DNA of 64,000 bases, taken from NCBI GenBank assembly GCA_947473805.1, contig CANJGB010000013.1:28271-92270 (forward strand), written 5' to 3'. The stretch comes from Alphaproteobacteria bacterium (lineage in GTDB: Bacteria > Pseudomonadota > Alphaproteobacteria > Ferrovibrionales > Ferrovibrionaceae). The translations under genes were made by a program, and so were the position numbers. Below, one piece after another: positions 9,020-20,764 of the stretch (the first letter of the stretch is position 1; each line of letters begins with the position of its first letter). The notes below the pieces were generated by a model. It saw nothing but the letters and a program-made list of their open reading frames with translations. It was not told the DNA's origin and ran no database searches.

Positions 9020-9961
9020 TTGGACGAACTTATGGCCAGCCTGCGCGCAGTTGCCGAGCCAACCAGGCTGCGGCTTCTGTCATTGTGCGCGGATTCAGAG
9101 CTGACGGTCAGCGAGCTGACCCAGATCCTGGGCCAGAGCCAGCCGCGTGTGTCCCGCCACCTGAAGCTTATGGTCGAAGCCGGTCTCCTGGCCAAATTCC
9201 GTGAAGGCATATGGTCATTCTACGGTCTGGCTACGACCGGGGCCGGAGCGCAGTTGTCGAGCCGGCTTCTGGAGCTGATCGTTCAGGACGATCCGGTCGT
9301 TAAGCGCGACCTGGCCCGGCTGGAGGAGATCAAGCAGGCAAGGGCCGAGGAGGCGGCGTCCTATTTTCGGGCCAATGCGGCGCACTGGAATGAAATCCGC
9401 TCACTCTATGTCGATGAGGCGGACGTTGAGGCTCACCTGTTGAACCTGGCCGGCGATCAGCCGATCGATCAGTTTCTCGATATCGGCACTGGCACGGGCC
9501 GCATCCTGCAGATTTTTGCGCCGCACGTCCGCCATGGCCTGGGCGTCGATCTGAGCCGGGAAATGCTCGCCATTGCCCGCGCCACCCTGGAAAAGCACCG
9601 GCTGCGCCATTGTCAGGTGCGTCAGGCGGATATGTACAACCTGCCCATGGCGCCTGAATCGGCCGACTTCATTACCATTCACCAGGTGCTTCATTTTGCC
9701 GATTCACCTGCCGCGGCGGTGACGGAGGCGGCGCGCGTGCTAAAACCCGGCGGCCGCATGGCGGTGGTCGATTTCGCGCCACACGACCTTGAGCATCTGC
9801 GCGAGAAGCGCGCGCATCGCCGGCTGGGTTTTGCCGACGAGGAGATTGAATCCTGGTGTACGACGGCAGGACTGGAAGTCCTGCCGACACATCACCTGGC
9901 CGGCACGCCGCTGACCGTCAGCATCTGGCAGGCGCGGCGGCCCGGACCGACGTTGAACTGA
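9020..9961 (+). CDS. ArsR-family regulator fused to a SAM-dependent methyltransferase domain
   Basis: The 313-residue protein has an N-terminal winged-helix domain of ArsR type (residues about 1-80, ELTQILGQSQPRVSRHLKLM as recognition region). A class I methyltransferase fold follows, with motif I FLDIGTGTGRIL near residue 155 and a later VLKPGGRMAVVDF. Fusions of this kind are known as methionine-cycle regulators that sense S-adenosylhomocysteine (SahR type); its position 10 bases before metF and metH fits. The SahR assignment is an inference. The TTG start was chosen because GGAGG lies 5 bases upstream; an ATG follows at 9032. Confidence 0.82.
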   Translation: MDELMASLRAVAEPTRLRLLSLCADSELTVSELTQILGQSQPRVSRHLKLMVEAGLLAKFREGIWSFYGLATTGAGAQLSSRLLELIVQDDPVVKRDLARLEEIKQARAEEAASYFRANAAHWNEIRSLYVDEADVEAHLLNLAGDQPIDQFLDIGTGTGRILQIFAPHVRHGLGVDLSREMLAIARATLEKHRLRHCQVRQADMYNLPMAPESADFITIHQVLHFADSPAAAVTEAARVLKPGGRMAVVDFAPHDLEHLREKRAHRRLGFADEEIESWCTTAGLEVLPTHHLAGTPLTVSIWQARRPGPTLN

Positions 9962-9971
9962 GGAGTTAGCC

Positions 9972-10883
9972 ATGGCGCCCGTTTCCAACGCCCTTACCCA
10001 GTCGCCGGTCGCGCCGGCCGGCCGGTTGAAGGTTTCGTTCGAGTTCTTCCCGCCGAAGACGGCGGAAATGGAGCAGAACCTGTGGCAGGCCCTGCTGCGC
10101 CTGGTGCCGCTGGGGCCGCGTTTCGTATCGGTGACCTATGGCGCCGGCGGCACTACGCGCGAGCGCACCCATGCCACGGTGACCCGCATCCGCCGCGAGA
10201 CCGCGCTCGAGCCCGCCGCCCACTTGACCTGCGTCGGCGCCAGCCGTGGCGAGGTTGACGAGGTGGCGCGCCAGTATCTCGACGCCGGCATCAACCATAT
10301 CGTCGCGTTGCGCGGCGATCCGCCGCCCGACCAAGGCGGCCGGTTCGTGCCGCATCCGCAGGGCTATGCCAATTCAACCGAACTGGTTGCGGGCCTGCGG
10401 CGCGTCGGCAATTTCGAGATCAGCGTCGGCTGCTATCCAGAACTGCACCCCAGCTCCACTTCGCCGCGGGCAGAGTTGGAGTATCTGAAGCGCAAGGTCG
10501 ATGCCGGTGCGACCCGCGCGATCAGCCAGTACTTCTTCGACGTCGAGACATTCCTGCGCTTCCTCGACCGTGCACGTTCGGCCGGCATCACCGTGCCCAT
10601 CGTGCCGGGCATTTTGCCGGTGACCAATTTCAAGCAGGTGGTGAAGTTTTCGCAAGTTGCCGGCGCCAGCGTGCCGGCGTGGCTGGCTGACCTGTTCGAT
10701 GGGCTGGACGACGACGTGGAGACGCGCAAGATGGTGGCGGCGACCGTTGCGGCCGAGCAGTGCCGCCGCCTGCAGGCCGAGGGCCTGGACGAATTCCACT
10801 TCTATACCTTGAACCGCGCCGACCTGACCTTCGCGATCTGCCACATCCTCGGCGTCAGGCCTGCGCCCGTTCTGCCGGAGTAA
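9972..10883 (+). CDS. metF: 5,10-methylenetetrahydrofolate reductase MetF
   Basis: MetF makes 5-methyltetrahydrofolate, the methyl donor for methionine synthase. The 303-residue TIM barrel has the family start FEFFPPKT near residue 24, the [13 protein letters not shown] motif, and [10 protein letters not shown] near 110, all part of the flavin and folate sites. AGGAG precedes the ATG. It lies between the regulator gene and the split metH genes, so the operon makes the methyl donor and then uses it. Confidence 0.95.
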   Translation: MAPVSNALTQSPVAPAGRLKVSFEFFPPKTAEMEQNLWQALLRLVPLGPRFVSVTYGAGGTTRERTHATVTRIRRETALEPAAHLTCVGASRGEVDEVARQYLDAGINHIVALRGDPPPDQGGRFVPHPQGYANSTELVAGLRRVGNFEISVGCYPELHPSSTSPRAELEYLKRKVDAGATRAISQYFFDVETFLRFLDRARSAGITVPIVPGILPVTNFKQVVKFSQVAGASVPAWLADLFDGLDDDVETRKMVAATVAAEQCRRLQAEGLDEFHFYTLNRADLTFAICHILGVRPAPVLPE

Positions 10884-10888
10884 GCGCC

Positions 10889-11967
10889 ATGATCGATCTT
10901 TCGCCCGCGAACCGCGCCGCGCGACGCGCCGCCATCGAGGCGGCGGCAAAGCAGCGCATACTCGTGCTGGATGGCGCCATGGGGACGATGATCCAGCGCC
11001 TGAAGCTGACCGAAGCTGATTATCGCGGCGACCGTTTCAAGGACCACCCGGTCGATCTGAAGGGCAATCACGACCTGCTGAACATTACGGCGCCCGACAA
11101 GATCAAGGGCATCCACCGCCTCTATTTCGCGGCGGGCGCCGATATTGTCGAGAGCAACACATTCAGTTCAACGTCGATCGCCCAGTCCGAATACAAGCTG
11201 GAGCATATTGCCTACGAGTTGAACGTCGCCGGCGCACGCGTTGCGCGTGAGGCAGCTGACGAGTTCACCGCGAAGGAGCCGAACAAGCCACGCTTCGTCG
11301 CCGGCGCCATCGGGCCGACCAGCCGCACCGCGTCGATCTCGCCCGACGTAAATAAGCCGGAGTTCCGGAACGTCGATTTCGACACCCTGCGCGAGGCTTA
11401 CAAGGAAGAAACCCGGGGCCTGATCGCGGGGGGCGCCGACCTGATCCTGATCGAGACGATATTCGACACGCTGAACGCCAAGGCGGCGATCTTCGCGGTC
11501 GATGAAGTGTTCGACGAACTCGGCTATACGCTGCCGCTCATGATCTCGGGCACCATCACCGACGCGTCCGGCCGCACCCTGTCGGGCCAGACGACCGAGG
11601 CGTTCTGGAACAGTCTGCGCCATGCGCGGCCGTTTTCGATCGGGCTCAACTGCGCCCTGGGTGCCGACCTGATGCGTCCCTATATCGCCGAACTGTCGCG
11701 GGTGGCCGACGTGTACATCAGCTCGTACCCGAATGCAGGCCTGCCGAACGAGTTCGGCGAGTATGACGAACAGCCGCACCAGACCGCCGGCCATCTGTGC
11801 CAGTGGGCGAAGGACGGCCTGGTGAACATCGTCGGCGGCTGCTGCGGCACGACGCCTGACCATATCAAGGCGATTGCCGATTCCGTCGCTGGCGTGAAGC
11901 CGCGCGTCCTGCCGGCGCGCGAGCGGCGCCTGCGCCTGTCTGGCCTCGAACCCTTTGAGTTGCGCGC

Positions 11968-11971
<4 letters not shown>
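10889..11971 (+). CDS. metH: Methionine synthase, homocysteine-binding subunit (split MetH, N-terminal module)
   Basis: This 360-residue protein corresponds to the first module of cobalamin-dependent methionine synthase, which binds zinc and activates homocysteine. Key signs are [15 protein letters not shown] at the start, one zinc Cys in [11 protein letters not shown] and the paired Cys in [12 protein letters not shown] near the end. E. coli MetH is one chain of about 1230 residues; here this module is a separate gene overlapping the next by ATGA. Start at ATG 10889, five bases after metF. Confidence 0.93.
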
Positions 11972-14661
<2,690 letters not shown>

Positions 14662-14702
14662 ACGGCGTAAACACCTTGATCGCGCAACAAGTGAAATAGC
14701 GT

Positions 14703-14732
14703 CAGCGGCAACGTGGCGCTGTTTCTCTTTTT
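14703..14732 (+). terminator. Possible terminator after metH
   Basis: A short imperfect stem (CAGCG at 14703-14707 with CGCTG at 14717-14721) is followed directly by a pyrimidine run with eleven C/T, mostly T. It lies about 40 bases after the metH stop. The stem is short, so this is a weak call. A second hairpin (CGCAGAAA/TTTCTGCG) lies at about 14757-14779 in the same gap. Confidence 0.35.
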
Positions 14733-14858
14733 GATGCAGTCGGCGATATTTTGTATCGCAGAAACCGCAGTTTTCTGCGGCGGTAACCATTTTTGCCGGC
14801 AATTTCATACGGCCACTCATGGTAAAAAACCCGTTATCAGTGACTGGGTGTTTTCCTG

Positions 14859-15989
14859 ATGGGTCGTCGGTCAGTTGCGTTTGCGATCGCCGCGTTTTTT
14901 GCTGCCGGGCTTGGCCTTGGCGGCGTCGCCTTGGCGTTGCCCGACGGCTATGGCCGGTTGACCCCGCAGGAGCGCGGCTCCGTTGATCAAGTCTGCGGCA
15001 GGCTCGGCGATGCCGGTTCGTCGCCGTGGCTGTCCTGCGTCGAGCGGCAGCTTGGCGCGCTCGATGCGATGAACGGCCGCCCGCGCACCGATCTTATGCG
15101 CCCGGAAGACCGCGCCGCCGCTGAACAGTTCTGCAAGTCGTCAATGGCGGCTGGCCCCGCGGTTTACTACCGCTGCCTTGATCGGCAGGTCACCCGCTTC
15201 GTTACACCGGCGCAGTTGAGCAAGCCGGTCGAGGCGCCCGCGGCCTCGCCGTATGTTGCCGCAGCACCTGCGCCGGCCGAGGTGCATCAACTGTCGGTGT
15301 CGAAGCAGACCGCCAAGGACCCGGTCGCTGCGCTTGGTGTCGCGTCGCCGTCCATCCACGACAGTACCGAATGGCCGAAATGGGGCGGCATCGCTGTTCC
15401 CAACATGCCGGCGCGTATCGCGACCAAGACGCTCGACCCTGCCGAATTGTTCGAGAAGGCCGGACGCTCGATTTACGTCACCCTGGCGGCGAAATCGATC
15501 GAAGACCTGCGCGCGCTCAAGGAAGTGAGCCAGGCATCGGCCGTGGCCATCGCACCCGACATGCTGGTCACCAATTGTCACGCGGTGAAGGACCGCCCTG
15601 TCATCATCGTCGCGCAGGACGGCAAGTACACCAATGCCTTGCTGCACCGCGCCGACGTCGAGACCGATCGCTGCTTCCTCAACGTGCTCGATGGCGGCCT
15701 GACGCCGGTGGCTGGCGTGCGCAGTTTCGATCAGCTCAAGGTCGGCGAGCGCGTCTATACGATTGGCGCGCCGCGCGGGCTGCAGCGTACCCTGGGCGAG
15801 GGGCTGGTTTCAGGCCTGCGCACCCAAAAAGGCCTGAAGCTGATCCAGACCAGCGCGGTCATGGCGCCGGGCTCGTCCGGTGGCGGGCTGTTTGATGTCC
15901 ACGGGAACCTGGTTGGTGTTACAACGTTCGCGCTTGGAAGTGGCGAACAGATGAATTTCGCAATCGCCGCGGCCGAATACTGGCGCTAA
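14859..15989 (+). CDS. Secreted trypsin-like serine protease with N-terminal Cys-pair repeats
   Basis: A 376-residue protein with a signal peptide (cleavage near residue 27) and a C-terminal chymotrypsin-fold protease domain from about residue 200. The likely catalytic residues are His241 (LVTNCHAV), Asp270 and Ser340 (PGSSGGGLF). There is no PDZ domain, unlike DegP. The N-terminal region has two similar units with Cys46-x13-Cys60 and Cys92-x13-Cys106, each ending in C-x(3)-Q, followed by a Pro/Ala-rich linker. The substrate is unknown. The GTT-rich leader lacks a strong ribosome site. Confidence 0.8.
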   Translation: MGRRSVAFAIAAFFAAGLGLGGVALALPDGYGRLTPQERGSVDQVCGRLGDAGSSPWLSCVERQLGALDAMNGRPRTDLMRPEDRAAAEQFCKSSMAAGPAVYYRCLDRQVTRFVTPAQLSKPVEAPAASPYVAAAPAPAEVHQLSVSKQTAKDPVAALGVASPSIHDSTEWPKWGGIAVPNMPARIATKTLDPAELFEKAGRSIYVTLAAKSIEDLRALKEVSQASAVAIAPDMLVTNCHAVKDRPVIIVAQDGKYTNALLHRADVETDRCFLNVLDGGLTPVAGVRSFDQLKVGERVYTIGAPRGLQRTLGEGLVSGLRTQKGLKLIQTSAVMAPGSSGGGLFDVHGNLVGVTTFALGSGEQMNFAIAAAEYWR

Positions 15990-16009
15990 GGGCGCCTCCG
16001 GGGGATCGG

Positions 16010-16402
16010 ATGCTGCGACGTTTCTTTGTGCTTTCTGGAATTCTGCTGCTGGGCGCTTGCGCAGCGCCTTACGACCCGTCGCCAGCCAAGCTCTACACCG
16101 TGTTTTTCGAACCTGACAGCGATGTGGTCAACGCGCTCGGGCGCGGCGTCGTGGCCCAGGCTGCGTCGGACATGACGGGCAAACAGGGCACGCGCCTCAG
16201 TGTCGTCGGCTACGCCGACCGCAATGGCACGGCCGAGGCCAATCTGGAACTGTCCAAGCGTCGCGCCGCTGCCGTGGCCAAGCTGTTGGTCGATGCCGGT
16301 GCTCCGGAGGCAAAGGTGTTCAGCGCCGGCCGTGGCGAGGAACTGCTCGTCAGCGAGCCGAATTATGGCCGTCGCGTCGTGATCGAACTCTACCACCCAT
16401 AG
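16010..16402 (+). CDS. OmpA-like peptidoglycan-binding lipoprotein
   Basis: A small (130-residue) lipoprotein with lipobox LLGAC (Cys17) and an OmpA-type C-terminal domain. The domain has VVGYADRNGTAEANLELSKRRAAAVAKLL, which matches the family's peptidoglycan-contact helix with its conserved Asp and Arg (D.NG...N..LS..RA). It is shorter than Pal, and no tol genes are nearby, so I do not call it Pal. It lies 20 bases after the protease gene and just before rnpB. Confidence 0.8.
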   Translation: MLRRFFVLSGILLLGACAAPYDPSPAKLYTVFFEPDSDVVNALGRGVVAQAASDMTGKQGTRLSVVGYADRNGTAEANLELSKRRAAAVAKLLVDAGAPEAKVFSAGRGEELLVSEPNYGRRVVIELYHP

Positions 16403-16450
16403 TCCACGCTATTTGACCCGGCCGCCCCGAAGCGGTAACCGTCTCCCTGA

Positions 16451-16842
16451 TGTCAGAGGGCTGGATGGCCGCTGGCCCCGGCGCAAGCCGGTGCTGGAGG
16501 AAAGTCCGGGCTCCACGGTAAGACGGTGCCGGGTAACGCCCGGCGGGGGCGACCTCAGGGAAAGTGCCACAGAAAACAAACCGCCACGCGGTTTCGGCCG
16601 TGCGGCAAGGGTGAAAAGGTGCGGTAAGAGCGCACCGCATTGCCGGTAACGGCGATGGCAGGGCAAACCCCACCGGGAGCAAGACCAAATAGGGGTGGCG
16701 GTTCGCGCAAGCGGACAGGGCTTTATCGGTCTGCCGCCCGGGTCGGTCGCGCGAGGCGCCTGGCAACAGGCGTCCCAGAGGAATGGTCATCTATCCTGCC
16801 GCAGGGCAGGGGGACAAAACCCGGCTTACAGGCCCTCTGACA
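16451..16842 (+). ncRNA. rnpB: RNase P RNA (bacterial type A)
   Basis: This is the catalytic RNA of RNase P, which matures tRNA 5' ends. The ends pair perfectly as helix P1 (TGTCAGAGGGC at 16451-16461 with GCCCTCTGACA at 16832-16842). Conserved core pieces are present in order: GGAGGAAAGTCCGGGCTCC near 16496, the CAGGGAAAGTGCCACAGAAA region near 16556, GGTAAGAGCGCACCG near 16623, and ACAAAACCCGGCTTACAGG near 16813. The whole is about 390 bases, the usual size. Short ORFs across it are spurious. Confidence 0.96.
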
Positions 16843-17073
16843 TCTTCGATTTGCCCTAATTGCGCCATGGCGTTGCCGCCGGCGCAGCCCAGTAGTGGGT
16901 CTACGGCAAGACAAGAACAAAAACAGAACAGTATTGATTTGGGCCTTCATGGGCAAAATTCGGCCTTGGCGCCGATTTGGACTGCCTGCGCGCCCGGCTC
17001 GGCAGATGGGCGGCAAGTCAAACCATAGCCAAGTTCTTGAAACGCCCCGATTTTTACTGGTATGACCGTTGAC
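16843..17073. other. Intergenic leader region between rnpB and mraZ
   Basis: About 350 bases separate rnpB from the mraZ start. This first part has an A-rich stretch (near 16908-16935) and no coding signal, tRNA or clear terminator that I can support. The second part carries the MraZ-type boxes, so the dcw promoter most likely lies here. Confidence 0.5.
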
Positions 17074-17109
17074 GCCCATAATTTCCCATGATATCCCATA
17101 CCGTCCCAT
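17074..17109. promoter_or_regulatory. Four MraZ-type boxes upstream of the dcw cluster
   Basis: The motif CCCAT occurs four times at exactly 10-base intervals (17075, 17085, 17095, 17105), each except the first preceded by T. On the minus strand this reads ATGGGA repeated once per helical turn. MraZ is known to bind TGGGN direct repeats with 5-base spacers before its own operon, and the spacing and core match. The array ends about 83 bases before the mraZ start. Confidence 0.85.
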
Positions 17110-17191
17110 GCTGAGACGGACGATTCGCACCACAAACTGTGCGATTCGCTGATCCGAACCGGGGATGCGGGCAGGCGGTGGGAGAGTGGCG

Positions 17192-17635
17192 GTGGAGCAG
17201 TTTCTCTCCACGTTCACCAACAAGATCGACCGGAAGGGGCGCGTCTCCGTTCCGGCCGAGTTCCGCGCCGTGCTGTCTGCGCGCAAGTCGACGCGCATCC
17301 TGCTGTTCCCCGCCGTTCACTACGCCGCCGTCGAAGGGGCTGGGGACGACTACCTCGCCGAACTCGACCGCCAGATCGCGTCGCTGCCGCCGCTCTCGCA
17401 GGAGCGCGACGACCTGATGTTCTCGATCAAGCCGTCGATCCGCTCGTTCCAGTGCGATCCCGAAGGTCGCGTTGTGCTGGCGGAAGACCTGATCGACCAT
17501 GCGGGCCTGAGCGAACTGGTCTGCTTCGTCGGCATCGGCGATAGCTTCCAGCTCTGGAATCCCGAAGCCTGGCGCGTCCATCGCCAGGCAGCGCTTGCGC
17601 GCAGCCGCAGCCTGCGCGGCGCGGTACGTACGTGA
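17192..17635 (+). CDS. mraZ: Transcriptional regulator MraZ
   Basis: MraZ is the ring-forming DNA-binding regulator at the head of the division and cell wall cluster. The 147-residue form starts [25 protein letters not shown] (GTG start read as Met), the first of two SpoVT/AbrB-type repeats with the DxKGR motif. The second repeat has [18 protein letters not shown] near residue 90. The GTG at 17192 follows GGGAGA by 6 bases; an ATG at 17165 would add nine residues. Four CCCAT boxes upstream point to autoregulation. Confidence 0.93.
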   Translation: MEQFLSTFTNKIDRKGRVSVPAEFRAVLSARKSTRILLFPAVHYAAVEGAGDDYLAELDRQIASLPPLSQERDDLMFSIKPSIRSFQCDPEGRVVLAEDLIDHAGLSELVCFVGIGDSFQLWNPEAWRVHRQAALARSRSLRGAVRT

Positions 17636-18582
17636 ACGCGCCGCACATTCCCGTCATGCTGGCCGAGGTCGTGGCCGCGTTGTCGCCTGCCGCGGGCGAG
17701 ACCTTTGTCGATGGCACGTTCGGCGCTGGCGGCTACAGCCGCGCCATCATGTCCGCCGCCGGGTGCCGCGTCGTCGGCATCGACCGCGATCCCTCCGCCG
17801 TGGCGACGGGACAGGCGCTGGCCACTGAGAGTGCCGGCCGCTTCGAAATCGTCGAGGGCCGCTTCGGCGACATGTCCGACCTGCTGGGCGCACGCGGCAT
17901 CGACGCCGTCGACGGCGTGGTGCTCGATATTGGCGTCTCCTCCATGCAGCTCGACCAGCCCGAGCGCGGCTTTTCGTTCCGCAACGACGGCCCGCTGGAT
18001 ATGCGCATGGGGGCCGATGGCCCGAGCGCGGCCGACGTCGTCAACCACGGCGAAGAGTCTGACATTGCCGACATTCTGTGGCGTTACGGCGAGGAGCGCC
18101 GCTCGCGCCGCATCGCCCGCGCGATCGTTATGGCCCGCGCCGCCGCACCGATCGAACGCACGCTGCAACTGGCCAATGTGGTTGCCGGCTGCGTGCATGC
18201 CGAGCCGGGCCAGCATCCCGCGACCCGGACGTTCCAGGCGCTGCGCATCCACGTCAACGACGAGCTGAACGAACTGCGCCGCGGCCTCGCGGCGGCGGAG
18301 CGTCTGCTGCGCCCTATGGGCCGGCTGGTGGTCGTATCCTTCCACTCGCTGGAAGACCGTATCGTGAAGCGTTTCCTCGAGGCGCGCGCCGGGAAGTCGA
18401 AGGGCGTCTCCCGCCACCTGCCCGACATGGCCGCCAAGCCGGCGCCGTCGTTCCGCCTGATGGGCGGTGCGGCAAAGGCAAGCGAGGACGAGATCTCGCG
18501 CAACGCGCGCTCGCGCTCCGCCCGGCTGCGCGCGGCTCAGCGCACTGACGCCCCGGCCTGGCCCGAGGATCTCGCGGCATGA
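17632..18582 (+). CDS. rsmH: 16S rRNA m4C1402 methyltransferase RsmH (MraW)
   Basis: RsmH methylates the N4 position of C1402 in 16S rRNA. The 316-residue protein begins [10 protein letters not shown], has the SAM-binding motif [11 protein letters not shown] near residue 24, the family [14 protein letters not shown] motif ([19 protein letters not shown]) and [12 protein letters not shown] with [13 protein letters not shown] toward the end. The GTG start overlaps the mraZ stop (GTGA) and the stop overlaps ftsL (ATGA). Confidence 0.95.
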   Translation: MNAPHIPVMLAEVVAALSPAAGETFVDGTFGAGGYSRAIMSAAGCRVVGIDRDPSAVATGQALATESAGRFEIVEGRFGDMSDLLGARGIDAVDGVVLDIGVSSMQLDQPERGFSFRNDGPLDMRMGADGPSAADVVNHGEESDIADILWRYGEERRSRRIARAIVMARAAAPIERTLQLANVVAGCVHAEPGQHPATRTFQALRIHVNDELNELRRGLAAAERLLRPMGRLVVVSFHSLEDRIVKRFLEARAGKSKGVSRHLPDMAAKPAPSFRLMGGAAKASEDEISRNARSRSARLRAAQRTDAPAWPEDLAA

Positions 18583-18986
18583 CCCGCATTCTCACCTTCG
18601 CCATCGTCCTCCTGACCGCCGTCGCCTCGTTCGGCCTGTACCAGCTGTCCTATGAGGTGCAGCGCCAGGAAGACGAGCTGAGCGAGCTGAACCGCGCCAT
18701 CACCCAGGACCGCGAGAACATGCTGGTCCTGCAGGCGGAATGGAGCTACCTCGCGCGCCCCGACAACCTGCAGGCCCGCGCCGCACGCCTGCTTGAACTG
18801 CGGCCGATGATGCCGAAGCAGGTCGTCAGCGCCGCCGACCTGCCGACGCTGCAGGAACGCCTGCGCGCAGATCCCAATGCGCCGGCTGTGGCGTCGGCCA
18901 AGCAGAAGGCCGGCAAGCCGTCCCTGGCGATGGTGCCGGTCATGAACAGCAGCCGCGAGCCTGCCACCTTCCGGATGACGCCGTAA
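18579..18986 (+). CDS. ftsL: Cell division protein FtsL
   Basis: FtsL is a bitopic divisome protein that acts with FtsB and FtsQ to activate FtsW-FtsI. The 135-residue protein has one N-terminal membrane helix (about residues 4-22) and then a predicted coiled coil ([16 protein letters not shown]...). The sequence is poorly conserved, so the name rests on this layout and the position between rsmH and ftsI, with start and stop overlapping both neighbours. Confidence 0.85.
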   Translation: MTRILTFAIVLLTAVASFGLYQLSYEVQRQEDELSELNRAITQDRENMLVLQAEWSYLARPDNLQARAARLLELRPMMPKQVVSAADLPTLQERLRADPNAPAVASAKQKAGKPSLAMVPVMNSSREPATFRMTP

Positions 18987-20764
18987 TGGCCTGGTTCCGT
19001 CGCAAACCGCAGAGCAAGCCGTGCACGCCGGCAGACATGCCCGGCGCGTCGCCGCTCGTGCGCATGGATGGCGCGGCCAAGTCCGCGATCGAAACCGGCC
19101 GCAATCGCATCGTCGTGGCCGGCATGCTGTTCGCAATCGTCTTCGTCGTCCTCGCCGGCCGGTTGATGGAAGTGACACTGCTGCGCGGCAACGACATCGC
19201 CGCCCGCGGCGTGGTCATCGCGCCGCCGCCGGAGCAGGTGGTGCTCGACCGGCAATCCATCGTCGACCGCAACGGCGTGCTGCTGGCGACAAACCTGCGC
19301 ACGGCCTCGCTGTTCGCAGAACCGAAGAAGATCCTGAACCCTGATGAGGCCGCCGCCCGCCTGGTGCAGGAACTGCCCGACCTCAGCGAGGCGGAGGTGC
19401 GCGCCAAGCTGTCGACCGGCAAGAGCTTCGTGTGGCTCAAGCGTAACCTGACGCCGCGCCAGCACTACGCCGTCAACCGCCTCGGCATTCCCGGCATCGG
19501 TTTCCAGAGCGAGCAGCGCCGTGTCTATCCGCAAGGCTCTCTGGCCGCGCACGTGCTTGGTTTCACCGATGTCGATGGCAAGGGCATTTCCGGCATCGAA
19601 CAGTTCTTCGACGAGAGCCTGCGCGACCCCGCCCGCGGCGCCGAATCACTGGAATTGACCATCGACACGCGCGTGCAGCACGCCATGCGCGACGAACTGC
19701 TGCGCGCGGTTTCGGACTTCAACGCCATCGGCGCCGGCGGCATGGTTCTCGACGTCGAGACCGGCGAGGTCATCGCCATGGTTTCGCTGCCCGACTTCGA
19801 CCCTACCAATCCGGGCGATGCGCCCAAGGAAACCCGTTTTAACCGTGTCACGCTGGGCGTGTACGAAATGGGTTCAACCATGAAGACGCTGAACACCGCC
19901 ATGGCGCTGGACAGCGGCACCGTCAAGCTGTCGAACGGCTACGATGCGTCCCGTCCAATTCAGATATCCCGCTTTACCATTCGCGACGATCACCCGAAGA
20001 ACCGTTGGCTCTCGGTACCCGAGATATTCATGTATTCGTCGAATATCGGTTCGGCGAAGATGGCGCTCGATGTTGGCCCTGCGGGCCAGCGTGCCTTCAT
20101 GGATAAGATGGGCATGCTGCGCCGGCCGGTGATCGAGCTGCCGGAAGTCGGCGCGCCACTGGTGCCGCGTAACTGGAAGAACATCGAGACCATGACCATC
20201 GCCTTCGGGCATGGCCTGTCGGTCACGCCGCTGCAACTCGCCGTCGCGACCTCGGCGGTCGTGAACGGCGGCGTGCTGCACCCGCCGACCCTGGTCAAGC
20301 GTCCGGCCGACCTGCCGGTCCCCGGCGTGCAGGTATTGTCACAGCAGACCTCTGACATCATGCGTCGCCTGCTGCACCTCGTTGTCGAAGACGGCACCGG
20401 CAAGAAGGCGACCGTCGACGGCTACCTGGTCGGCGGCAAGACCGGTACGTCGGAAAAGGTTGGCGATCGCGGCGGCTATAACCGCAAGGCGTTGTTCAAC
20501 ACGTTTATCGCGGCATTCCCGATGAACAAGCCGCGCTACATCGTCATCGGTTCGATCGACGAACCCAAGGGGACGAAGGCCACATACGGCTACGCGACGG
20601 CGGGCTGGAATGCCGCGCCCGCCGTCGGCCGCATCATCGCGCGCATTGCGCCCATGCTGGGCATCCAGCCGGTGGACGAGGAATTGCCCGAGATCAAGCA
20701 AGCCATGTTCGTTCCGATACCGGGTAAGCCGGTGCCAGTGGAGAAGAAACTTGCGGCTTACTGA
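18986..20764 (+). CDS. ftsI: Septal peptidoglycan transpeptidase FtsI (PBP3)
   Basis: FtsI cross-links septal peptidoglycan. The 592-residue protein has a cytoplasmic tail, one membrane helix (about residues 45-62), a pedestal domain, and a transpeptidase domain. The catalytic motifs are S297-T-M-K, SSN (YSSNIGS near 350) and KTGTS (near 487). It starts at the ftsL stop (TAATG) and its 3' end overlaps the likely murE start by 14 bases. Confidence 0.95.
   Translation: MAWFRRKPQSKPCTPADMPGASPLVRMDGAAKSAIETGRNRIVVAGMLFAIVFVVLAGRLMEVTLLRGNDIAARGVVIAPPPEQVVLDRQSIVDRNGVLLATNLRTASLFAEPKKILNPDEAAARLVQELPDLSEAEVRAKLSTGKSFVWLKRNLTPRQHYAVNRLGIPGIGFQSEQRRVYPQGSLAAHVLGFTDVDGKGISGIEQFFDESLRDPARGAESLELTIDTRVQHAMRDELLRAVSDFNAIGAGGMVLDVETGEVIAMVSLPDFDPTNPGDAPKETRFNRVTLGVYEMGSTMKTLNTAMALDSGTVKLSNGYDASRPIQISRFTIRDDHPKNRWLSVPEIFMYSSNIGSAKMALDVGPAGQRAFMDKMGMLRRPVIELPEVGAPLVPRNWKNIETMTIAFGHGLSVTPLQLAVATSAVVNGGVLHPPTLVKRPADLPVPGVQVLSQQTSDIMRRLLHLVVEDGTGKKATVDGYLVGGKTGTSEKVGDRGGYNRKALFNTFIAAFPMNKPRYIVIGSIDEPKGTKATYGYATAGWNAAPAVGRIIARIAPMLGIQPVDEELPEIKQAMFVPIPGKPVPVEKKLAAY

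Noticed and set aside
9962..9971. A methionine-related riboswitch before metF
   Set aside because: Only 10 bases separate the regulator gene from metF and the region upstream of the regulator shows no structured aptamer, only the short palindrome.
16413..16840. Short ORFs over the RNase P RNA
   Set aside because: The region is explained by the RNA's conserved core and its perfect P1 helix.
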